Below, piece by piece: positions 23,964 to 30,289 of a DNA stretch of 64,000 nucleotides (the first letter of the stretch is position 1; each line of letters begins with the position of its first letter). The DNA is from an uncultured Clostridia bacterium (GTDB lineage: Bacteria > Bacillota > Clostridia > Oscillospirales > Ruminococcaceae). Made by a program: the position numbers and the translations under genes. The DNA lies in the NCBI GenBank assembly GCA_947623585.1, contig CANQHA010000004.1, positions 1-64,000 on the forward strand, written 5' to 3'. The notes under the pieces were generated by a model. The model was not told the origin of the DNA. It saw nothing but the letters and a program-made list of their open reading frames with translations, and ran no database searches.

Positions 23964-25025
23964 TCACTGCGCGTGCTGTTCAAAATATTCTTCAAGGCAG
24001 AGCCCCGAATCCATAATGTCCTTCGCGTACTTCACCCCGACATAGCGGTAATGCCACGGCTCATATATGTATCCGGTGACGTCCTCTTTTCCTTTTGGGT
24101 ATCTCAGAATAAATCCGAAGTCGGTGCAGTGGCCGATAAGCCATTCAAACTCCTCGGTATCCTCGAATTCCTCATAGGTGTCCCAGTGGTTTCGGTCGAT
24201 GATATCCACCGCAAGGCCCGCGTTGTGCTCGCTTCCGCCGGGCGGGGCGATGTTTATCGAAACGTCGTATACCGCCTCGTCATAGGTCATTCCGTAGTCT
24301 TCCATTCTCGACTTTACGTTTCTCTCAAAGAGGTTTCGCTGATATTCGACGGTGCGGTAAGCCGAAAGCACTTTAAGGTCGATTCCGTCCTTTTCGGCGG
24401 CGGCGATCATTGCGCGGCACCTCTCGGCGGCAACGATCTCAAGCTCATAGCTCCCCTGAACGAAAGCCGTCTCGATGCTGTAATCCTCGGGCAGATATAT
24501 CTGCTTGTTCACGACGAAGAAATAGTCGTCCTCGTCGGCGAAATAGTAATTCTCGGGGATAACGAGCTGCTCCGTTTCCTCCTCGGGCTGCTCGGCCGAA
24601 AGATATTCGGCAAAAACGCACGCCCTTGAACCGTCGAAGTTTATAACATACCAAGCGCCGTCCGGCGTTCTGCCGACGACGTCGGCCTCGTCTCCCGGGT
24701 TAAGCTGTCCGACAATCTTTGCCTCGGTCGAGGGATATTCGCGAACGTTGAGGGTGTCGGTCGAATACATTTTCGCCGAAAGCGGCTCGAAAGCATAATC
24801 AAGCGGGTCTGTGGTCACAAAAGTCGTCTCCTCAGTGGGGGCGGTCGCGGTCTCGCTCGGGGCGGTCGCGGTCTCAATCTCTGAGGATATCTCCGCCGAG
24901 GTCGCGGGAGGGGCCTCGGTCGCCTGATCTGCGCTCGAAACCGGCACCGCCTGCCGAGAAGCGCAGCCGCACAGCGCAAGCGCCGCAAAAATCGCCGCGG
25001 CGACGCGCCTATATCCGAAATTCAT
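23964..25025 (-). CDS. Lipoprotein D-alanyl-D-alanine carboxypeptidase, VanY type, with SH3b domain
   Basis: A 353-residue lipoprotein. ATG at 25025 is ten bases after AAGGA; a GTG nine bases upstream is too close to it. Residues 1-21 are a signal with lipobox L-C-G-C. A Thr/Ala/Glu-rich linker leads to an SH3b domain (about 85-145, L-N-V-R-E-Y-P-S-T-E-A-K-I-V-G). The VanY/DacB Zn peptidase fills 200-350 with S-A-Y-R-T, S-E-H-N-A-G-L-A-V-D and E-P-W-H-Y-R-Y-V as metal and catalytic motifs. It trims D-Ala from peptidoglycan stem peptides. One promoter could serve it and the CBS gene. Confidence 0.9.
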   Translation of the reverse strand: MNFGYRRVAAAIFAALALCGCASRQAVPVSSADQATEAPPATSAEISSEIETATAPSETATAPTEETTFVTTDPLDYAFEPLSAKMYSTDTLNVREYPSTEAKIVGQLNPGDEADVVGRTPDGAWYVINFDGSRACVFAEYLSAEQPEEETEQLVIPENYYFADEDDYFFVVNKQIYLPEDYSIETAFVQGSYELEIVAAERCRAMIAAAEKDGIDLKVLSAYRTVEYQRNLFERNVKSRMEDYGMTYDEAVYDVSINIAPPGGSEHNAGLAVDIIDRNHWDTYEEFEDTEEFEWLIGHCTDFGFILRYPKGKEDVTGYIYEPWHYRYVGVKYAKDIMDSGLCLEEYFEQHAQ

Positions 25026-25172
25026 TTTTGTCACGTCCTTATCAGTTTATTGCCGAAACCGGAAAAAATACCGGCAGAAAATCACGCGCTACGAAAAATC
25101 CGTCGAACGCGCCGAAATTTCTTCAAAACCATGATACCACATTTTTATCCGCGTTGCAATAATGCCGAGGTA

Positions 25173-25252
25173 AAGATTCGGTTACAAACCTGAAAAATTT
25201 TTAAAGAAAATGAAGATTCGATTACAAAACGAAAAAATTTTTAAAGAAAAAG
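25173..25252. repeat. Two-copy 40-base tandem repeat upstream of spoIIP
   Basis: AAGATTCG starts each unit (25173 and 25213), and each ends in AAATTTTTAAAGAAAA. About five of 40 positions differ. The second copy ends 11 bases before the spoIIP start, so it contains or displaces its ribosome-binding region. Confidence 0.8.
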
Positions 25253-25263
25253 AGTGATGCCTT

Positions 25264-26403
25264 TTGAAAGAGAAAAGAACCCGCCTTGCCGACTTTTTGG
25301 CGGGGGCCGCGACCGCCCTCGCGGTGTTTTGCTCGCTGACCGTCGCGGGGGGAGCGCTTTTGCGCGTCCCCGAATACGGCAGGGGGCTTGCGGTGATATC
25401 CGCAAGGTTAAGCGCGCCCGCAGCCGATCCGCCCGAAGAGACCGAGCCGAAGCCCGAAGCGCCCGCTTCAATAGACCCCCGCCTTGCGGGCAGGCTTATA
25501 AAGCTGTCGGGCTTCGGCGGGTGGGACATTGAGGCCGCCCCGCAGGAGATTCAGGACAGCGCCTCAAAAACCGAGCCGGAGGACGGCGGCGAACCCGACG
25601 AGGGCGTTGAGCAAAGCGGGGAGATCGTCAGAAAAACCTATACATACCGCCCGTCGGCGACATATCTTGAGCTTCCCGGCGGAGGGCTTTTGCGAAACTG
25701 CACTGACATCGACCCGGAATATCTTTTGGAGCAGTGCGCCCGCACGCCCGACTTTGAACCCGCCGTCGGCGGCGAGCCGGTCGTTTTAATAATGCACACT
25801 CACACCACCGAAAGCTATGAAATGAGCGAGCGCGATTTTTACGACGAGATCTCCTCCTCGCGGACGACAGAGCTTGACAAAAGCGTCGCGGCGGTCGGAG
25901 AAAAGATAGCCGAGCAGCTCAAAGCGGCGGGGATAGGCGTTATCCACGACGAGACCGTTCACGATTACCCTCAGTATACCGGCGCATATGACCGCAGCGC
26001 CGAAACGGTCGAGGAATATCTCAAAAAATATCCGTCGATACAAATAGTCATCGACGTTCACCGCGACGCCATTGAGGAGGACTCGGTAAGATACGCCCCG
26101 ACGGCGGAAATAGACGGAAAAAGCGCCGCACAGGTCATGATAATCTGCGGCTGCACCAACGTTCCGCAGTATCGGTATAATTTAAGGATAGCCTCGCGGC
26201 TTCAATCCGTGATAGAAAGCGACTGGCCGGGGCTTACCCGCCCGATACTCTTTGACGAGCGAAACTATAATCAGGAGATGACCCACGGCTCGTTTCTTAT
26301 AGAAATGGGCTCGAACGCAAACTCGCTCGACGAGGCTCTTTACAGCGGCGAGCTCGTCGGCAAAAGCCTCGCCGAGCTGATACATGAGCTTTCGGGGTAT
26401 TGA
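25264..26403 (+). CDS. spoIIP: Stage II sporulation protein P
   Basis: A 379-residue protein. One N-terminal membrane helix (about 14-34) leads to a Pro/Glu-rich linker and the SpoIIP amidase/endopeptidase domain. V-L-I-M-H-T-H-T-T-E-S-Y near 178 and V-I-D-V-H-R-D-A near 260 hold the Zn-binding His and acidic residues, and the C-terminal E-M-T-H-G-S-F-L-I-E-M-G-S-N is typical. With SpoIID and SpoIIM it degrades septal peptidoglycan during engulfment. The only in-frame start that fits is TTG at 25264 with a weak AAAGAG site. Its stop TGA is embedded in the -35 of the next promoter. Confidence 0.92.
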   Translation: MKEKRTRLADFLAGAATALAVFCSLTVAGGALLRVPEYGRGLAVISARLSAPAADPPEETEPKPEAPASIDPRLAGRLIKLSGFGGWDIEAAPQEIQDSASKTEPEDGGEPDEGVEQSGEIVRKTYTYRPSATYLELPGGGLLRNCTDIDPEYLLEQCARTPDFEPAVGGEPVVLIMHTHTTESYEMSERDFYDEISSSRTTELDKSVAAVGEKIAEQLKAAGIGVIHDETVHDYPQYTGAYDRSAETVEEYLKKYPSIQIVIDVHRDAIEEDSVRYAPTAEIDGKSAAQVMIICGCTNVPQYRYNLRIASRLQSVIESDWPGLTRPILFDERNYNQEMTHGSFLIEMGSNANSLDEALYSGELVGKSLAELIHELSGY

Positions 26404-26428
26404 CAAAAACCGCCCCGTATGAGATAAT
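26400..26428 (+). promoter_or_regulatory. Promoter of the holin-like toxin gene
   Basis: TTGACA and GATAAT with a 17-base spacer. The TTGACA includes the TGA stop of spoIIP. The predicted transcript start is near 26435. Confidence 0.85.
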
Positions 26429-26487
26429 ACAAGCGTCAGAGACGGTCAGGTTGTTCACTTTTCCGAAGAAAGGGGAGTGGCGGCTTG

Positions 26488-26589
26488 ATGGTTACATATG
26501 AATCGTTGTTTCTTCTTTTTAATATGATCATCAGTCTGACTGCGTTGATCCTGTCGATTATAAATGTTGATCCTGTCGATTATAAATAA
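26488..26589 (+). CDS. Holin-like type I toxin peptide, C-terminus altered by a 22-base duplication
   Basis: A 33-residue peptide, MVTYESLFLLFN then a hydrophobic helix to residue 26 and VDPVDYK. AGGGGAG lies ten bases before ATG. The M-V-T-Y-E-S-L start and single helix resemble the putative holin-like toxins of Firmicutes type I systems. The normal ending is hidden: a 22-base tandem duplication (26545-26587) shifts the frame. With one copy the reading would be I-I-N-K-K-K and stop at 29 residues, the basic tail typical of these toxins. An antisense promoter faces it. The peptide may be inactive or have reduced toxicity. Confidence 0.75.
   Translation: MVTYESLFLLFNMIISLTALILSIINVDPVDYK
26545..26587. 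repeat. 22-base tandem duplication inside the toxin gene
   Basis: TTGATCCTGTCGATTATAAA starts at 26545 and again at 26567. The unit is 22 bases, not a multiple of three, so it changes the reading frame of the toxin's last codons. Confidence 0.92.
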
Positions 26590-26685
26590 AAAGAAATAAC
26601 CGCAAACCATAGCGGTAAGCGGCGTTTCCCAACCTTATTAAGTTTTTAAGGAACGACCGCCTGTGGCATGGTACAGCCGTCTCTG
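26588..26685 (-). ncRNA. Predicted antisense antitoxin RNA of the type I toxin
   Basis: A consensus minus-strand promoter (26692-26719) would start an RNA near 26685. An ACCGC/GCGGT hairpin (26599-26616) followed by ATTTCTTTTT on that strand would end it near 26588. The RNA of about 98 bases would be complementary to the 3' part of the toxin mRNA, the usual convergent layout of TxpA/RatA-like type I systems. Confidence 0.7.
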
Positions 26686-26691
26686 ATATCT

Positions 26692-26719
26692 ATTATATCA
26701 CACTTTTTCATTTTGTCAA
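26692..26719 (-). promoter_or_regulatory. Consensus promoter of the antisense RNA
   Basis: TTGACA and TATAAT with a 16-base spacer on the minus strand, facing the toxin gene. No open reading frame lies downstream of it on that strand, so its product should be an RNA. Confidence 0.85.
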
Positions 26720-26775
26720 CTGTCAATCGGGCGGGGCCCGAAAAACGTAATATTTTATTTCGGAGGGCAATAAAC

Positions 26776-27045
26776 ATGAAAGCGGTAATATCTGTCATCG
26801 GAAAAGACGCCGTCGGTATTTTGGCAAAGGTCTCGGCGATATGCGCCGACTGCAACGCAAACGTCACCGAGGTCACACAGTCGGTCCTGCAGGACGTTTT
26901 TGCGATGGTAATGCTCGTTGACATCACAAAGCTGTCTATCCCCCTCGCCGAGCTGAGCGACAAGATGAGCGCCCTCGGAAAATCTCTCGGGCTGTCTATA
27001 TACGTCATGCACGAGGACATTTTCAACACCATGCATCACCTTTGA
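26776..27045 (+). CDS. ACT-domain protein, UPF0237 family
   Basis: An 89-residue single ACT domain with CGGAGGG before ATG at 26776. M-K-A-V-I-S-V-I-G-K-D-A-V-G-I-L-A is the family start. ACT domains bind amino acids or other small ligands and act as sensors. It is almost always found next to a UPF0210 gene, which follows here after 16 bases, so the pair likely works together. The ligand is not known. Confidence 0.9.
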   Translation: MKAVISVIGKDAVGILAKVSAICADCNANVTEVTQSVLQDVFAMVMLVDITKLSIPLAELSDKMSALGKSLGLSIYVMHEDIFNTMHHL

Positions 27046-27061
27046 GAATAGGGGTTAAAAG

Positions 27062-28417
27062 ATGATAAACATAAGCGATATTTTGGAAACTATCCGAATG
27101 ATCCAGGACGAGTGCCTCGATATCAGAACGATAACCATGGGAATATCTCTTCTTAACTGCATCGACAGCGACATCGACGCCGCCTGCGAAAAGGTCTATA
27201 AAAAAATAACCACCTGCGCCCGCGACCTCGTCAGGGTCGGAGAAGAGATAGAAAAGGAATACGGAATACCGATAATCAACAAGCGCATCTCGGTGACCCC
27301 GATAGCGATGATCTCGGCGGCCTGCAAGGAAAGTCCGGTGAAATTCGCCCTGACGATGGATAAAGCTGCCGAGGCGGTCGGGGTAAACCTTATCGGGGGG
27401 TATTCCGCGCTGGTGCAAAAGGGCTTCTCGGCGGGCGACCGCGAGCTTATCGAATCTATCCCCGAGGCTTTAAAACTTACCTCGCGGGTCTGCTCGTCGG
27501 TAAATATCGGCTCGACAAAGACCGGAATAAACCTTGACGCCTGCAAGCTGATGGGAAGAATAGTCCGCGAGACCGCAGAGGCGACAGTCGATTCCGACTG
27601 CTTCGGCGCGGCAAAGCTGGTCGTTTTCTGCAACGCCGTCGACGATAACCCGTTCATGGCGGGGGCATATCACGGCGTCGGCGAGCCCGACTGCATAATA
27701 AACGTCGGCGTTTCGGGTCCCGGAGTGGTCCGCGCCGCGCTTTCAAAGCATCAGGGCGCCAACATCAACGAGGTCTGCGACATCATCAAAACCACCGCTT
27801 ACAAGATAACCCGCGTGGGTCAGCTCGTCGGCGTAACCGCTTCCGAGCGCCTCGGGGTGCCTTTCGGCATCGTCGATCTCTCGCTTGCTCCGACCCCCGC
27901 CGTCGGCGACAGCGTAGCTCATATCCTTGAAGAAATCGGCCTCGAACAGTGCGGCGCGCCCGGCACAACGGCCTGCCTTGCGCTTTTGAACGACGCGGTT
28001 AAAAAGGGCGGAGTAATGGCCTGCTCGTCGGTCGGAGGGCTTTCGGGAGCGTTCATTCCGGTCTCGGAGGACGCTGGAATGATCGCCGACGCAAAAAGCG
28101 GCTCGCTGACGATAGAAAAGTTAGAAGCCATGACCGCGGTATGCTCGGTCGGGCTTGACATGATAGCGATCCCCGGCGACACCACCGCCGACGCCATCGC
28201 CGGCATCATCGCCGACGAAGCGGCTATCGGAATGATAAACTCAAAGACCACCGCAGTGAGAGTGATCCCCGCTATCGGCAAAAAGGACGGTGAAGAACTC
28301 GATTGGGGCGGGCTTTTCGGTCACGCGCCGATAATGAGGGTCAACAAAATGTCGCCGTCAAAATTCATCAACCGCGGCGGCCAGATCCCCGCGCCGCTGC
28401 ACAGCCTTAAGAACTGA
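27062..28417 (+). CDS. UPF0210 (PFL-family) protein
   Basis: A 451-residue protein of the PFL-like glycyl-radical superfamily fold (UPF0210/DUF711). The conserved stretch [12 protein letters not shown] starts at about residue 26, and G-Y-S-A-L-V-Q-K-G and [14 protein letters not shown] follow. It is full length. The biochemical role is unestablished; pairing with an ACT protein suggests amino-acid-linked metabolism. A terminator follows. Confidence 0.9.
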   Translation: MINISDILETIRMIQDECLDIRTITMGISLLNCIDSDIDAACEKVYKKITTCARDLVRVGEEIEKEYGIPIINKRISVTPIAMISAACKESPVKFALTMDKAAEAVGVNLIGGYSALVQKGFSAGDRELIESIPEALKLTSRVCSSVNIGSTKTGINLDACKLMGRIVRETAEATVDSDCFGAAKLVVFCNAVDDNPFMAGAYHGVGEPDCIINVGVSGPGVVRAALSKHQGANINEVCDIIKTTAYKITRVGQLVGVTASERLGVPFGIVDLSLAPTPAVGDSVAHILEEIGLEQCGAPGTTACLALLNDAVKKGGVMACSSVGGLSGAFIPVSEDAGMIADAKSGSLTIEKLEAMTAVCSVGLDMIAIPGDTTADAIAGIIADEAAIGMINSKTTAVRVIPAIGKKDGEELDWGGLFGHAPIMRVNKMSPSKFINRGGQIPAPLHSLKN

Positions 28418-28429
28418 TTTTTAAAGATC

Positions 28430-28457
28430 GCCGCCCGCCCGTCGGGCGGTTGTTTTT
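28430..28457 (+). terminator. Terminator of the ACT/UPF0210 operon
   Basis: CCGCCCG/CGGGCGG stem with a short CCCGT loop, followed by TTGTTTTTT. Confidence 0.85.
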
Positions 28458-28507
28458 TGCCCGAGAAGTGGCGCCGCCCTGAGCGCATAAAATTAAAAGT
28501 TTTCGCT

Positions 28508-28530
28508 CAAGCCTTTTTCTAAAAGGCTTG
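28508..28530. repeat. Perfect 10-base-pair hairpin
   Basis: CAAGCCTTTT and AAAAGGCTTG flank a three-base loop, with no T-run after it. It lies in the roughly 620-base gene-free stretch 28418-29037, which also holds a foldback repeat (28589-28709) and the spo0A promoter. I see no supportable gene there. Confidence 0.7.
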
Positions 28531-28588
28531 CGGGGGTTGAGGGGGCATGAAAGTCGGGTCGGAGCGAAGCGAACGACGTTTGCGGGCT

Positions 28589-28709
28589 AAAAGGTATCCA
28601 TATTTTCCTCCGCCGGAAAATATGGATGCTATCGTCTATCACCCCACCCCCGCTACACTTTCTGCGGGACGGAAAAAACGAGCTGCCCCCGCCCCTCGAG
28701 GGGCGGGGG
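28589..28709 (+). repeat. Foldback repeat, half copy A
   Basis: Starts AAAAGGTATCC, continues into a hairpin (ATCCATATTTTCC paired with GGAAAATATGGAT), then CACCCCACCCCCGC, and ends in a 24-base perfect palindrome (28686-28709, centre CTCGAG). The same modules in the same order occur at 43.6, 54.7 and 59.0 kb, and inverted at 62.5 kb. The matching right half is missing here. Confidence 0.85.
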
Positions 28710-28952
28710 TTCCCCTTTTGCCGAGCGACGAGCGAGGCAAACAAAAACCCACTCGCCCGCAGAGTGACGAGCCTCGTTGGCCCCTCGCCGGTCTCCCCGA
28801 AAACATACTCGGCTTGTGTGCCCCGGCCACCCCTACCCCCATATATTGTTGCAAACTTCTTCACATAACACTATATTTCGACGCGAGACGATAAACCGAA
28901 AGCAAAAAATCCGCGCCGGTTTTGTATATTCCTCCGAATTTTACTTTTTCGC

Positions 28953-28981
28953 TTGATTATTCCGACGATTTCTGGTAAAAT
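28953..28981 (+). promoter_or_regulatory. Promoter of spo0A
   Basis: TTGATT and TAAAAT with a 17-base spacer, 57 bases before the start at 29038. Confidence 0.7.
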
Positions 28982-29037
28982 ATGGTACAGATAAGGAAAA
29001 TATTGTAAATTCCTTAAAAAGAACGGAGGACAAAATC

Positions 29038-29829
29038 ATGACAAAGAAGATCAAGGTGCTTATAGGCGACGATTCGAGAGAGTTCGGAGTCGCGGCGGCG
29101 GACGTTTTGCGGGGAATGGGATTTTTCTGCATAACAAGACCGAAAGACGGCGGCGTTTTGTTCGAGGCGGTAAAAGACGAGCTTCCCGACGTTGCGATAT
29201 TCGACCTTTCGATGCCGAATCTCGACGCTATCGAGCTTATGAAAAAGGTGAACCGCAGCGTTTCAAAGAAGCCGGTGTTCATCGTAACTTCGCCCTGCGA
29301 CAACGTTTTCGGACAGCGGCAGGCAATGCAGGCGGGCGCGGCTTATTATCTCATCAGGCCGTTCGACCCTAAAGCCCTCGGAGACAGGATAAACGAGCTT
29401 ATGGGCTATGATTTCCTCGAGGAGCCTCAGCCGGCGTTTCCTGCTCAGCGAGAACTGAGCCTTGAGGTGGTCGTCACCGAAATGATACATCAGCTCGGGG
29501 TCCCCGCGCACATCAAGGGCTATCATTATCTGAGAAGCGCGATACTTCACTGCGTTGAAGACAGCGAAATGCTCGAATGTGTTACTAAGCTGCTTTATCC
29601 GACGGTCGCCGAGGAGTTTCAGACGACCCCGTCGCGGGTCGAGAGGGCTATCCGTCACGCCATCGAGATAGCGTGGGACCGCGGCGACGTTGAAACGCTG
29701 AATTCGTATTTCGGCTTCACGGTGAACACCGGCAAGGGCAAGCCGACCAACAGCGAATTCATCGCGCTGATCGCCGACCGCATCAAGCTGCGCTATCGCG
29801 AAGCGGTAAAACTGGGCGCCGGGGCTTGA
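29038..29829 (+). CDS. spo0A: Sporulation master regulator Spo0A
   Basis: A 263-residue protein of normal length. The receiver domain spans 1-120 with acidic pocket D11-D12 and phosphoacceptor D56 (I-F-D-L-S-M-P). The C-terminal effector has L-G-V-P-A-H-I-K-G-Y-H-Y-L-R near 155 and the recognition helix T-T-P-S-R-V-E-R-A-I-R-H-A-I-E near 195. Phosphorylated Spo0A switches on sporulation. One oddity: the invariant receiver Lys of the K-P-F-D motif is Arg here (L-I-R-P-F-D, residue 107), and the usual Gly after N-L-D is Ala. The gene stop lies inside the tRNA promoter. Confidence 0.94.
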   Translation: MTKKIKVLIGDDSREFGVAAADVLRGMGFFCITRPKDGGVLFEAVKDELPDVAIFDLSMPNLDAIELMKKVNRSVSKKPVFIVTSPCDNVFGQRQAMQAGAAYYLIRPFDPKALGDRINELMGYDFLEEPQPAFPAQRELSLEVVVTEMIHQLGVPAHIKGYHYLRSAILHCVEDSEMLECVTKLLYPTVAEEFQTTPSRVERAIRHAIEIAWDRGDVETLNSYFGFTVNTGKGKPTNSEFIALIADRIKLRYREAVKLGAGA

Positions 29830-29854
29830 CAATTCGGCTTTTCGGGAATATAAT
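29826..29854 (+). promoter_or_regulatory. Consensus promoter of tRNA-Pro
   Basis: TTGACA and TATAAT with a 17-base spacer. TTGACA contains the spo0A stop. The predicted start near 29861 lies inside the left arm of the hairpin at 29857-29879. Confidence 0.88.
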
Positions 29855-29856
29855 AT

Positions 29857-29885
29857 AAGCCCGAGGACAAATCGGGCTTATTTTT
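29857..29885 (+). terminator. Terminator of spo0A, nested in the tRNA promoter
   Basis: AAGCCCGA/TCGGGCTT, eight base pairs with a seven-base loop, followed by ATTTTT. spo0A readthrough would form the full hairpin. tRNA transcripts starting near 29861 would lack part of the left arm and escape. Confidence 0.8.
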
Positions 29886-29961
29886 CGGGGTGTAGCGCAG
29901 TTGGCAGCGCGCCTGCTTTGGGAGCAGGATGTCGGGGGTTCAAATCCCTTCACTCCGACCA
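29886..29961 (+). tRNA. tRNA-Pro (anticodon TGG)
   Basis: A 76-base cloverleaf. The acceptor stem CGGGGTG pairs with CACTCCG, including one G-T pair. The anticodon stem CCTGC/GCAGG encloses TTTGGGA, anticodon TGG. The T-arm has GGTTCAAAT, and CCA is encoded at the 3' end. It reads CCA and, by wobble modification, probably other proline codons. It has its own promoter. Confidence 0.95.
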
Positions 29962-30206
29962 CGGCGTCGCAAGCTCCGTATCGCTTGCGGCGCTTTCTTC
30001 ATGCTTCGCATTTGAAATCGCCGCTTCACTCGCTCCGCTGCTCCGCCTCCCCCCAAAACGCAAGCGTTTCGGGGACCCCTTTTTCGCGGACTACGTATCG
30101 TTCGCGGCGGCATTTTCACGCTTACGCTCTCAATGCTGCCTCTCGCTCACTCCGTCGCTCCGGCTTTTCCCCACAAAGTCTTCGACTTTGCGGGAACCCC
30201 TTTTTT
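29962..30206 (+). repeat. Two diverged direct repeats downstream of tRNA-Pro
   Basis: The gene-free stretch 29962-30289 begins with two related units of about 120 bases (29962-30084 and 30088-30206). Each starts with CGTATCG followed within a few bases by TTGCGGCG or TTCGCGGCG, runs through CTCGCTC...CGCTCCG and ends in GGGGACCCCTTTTT or GGGAACCCCTTTTT. Each contains small hairpins. Units of this sort could be the 3' remains of multiplied tRNA operon ends. No gene is supported here. Confidence 0.65.
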
Positions 30207-30230
30207 AAGCACCTGTTAGGTGCTTTTTTA
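30207..30230 (+). terminator. Terminator downstream of tRNA-Pro
   Basis: AAGCACC/GGTGCTT, seven base pairs with a TGTTA loop, followed by TTTTT. Confidence 0.85.
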
Positions 30231-30289
30231 TTTGGTTTAAGTTGTTGGGCGCAGAGCCCCACTCAAAGCGCCTGTATGGCGCAGCCGCC

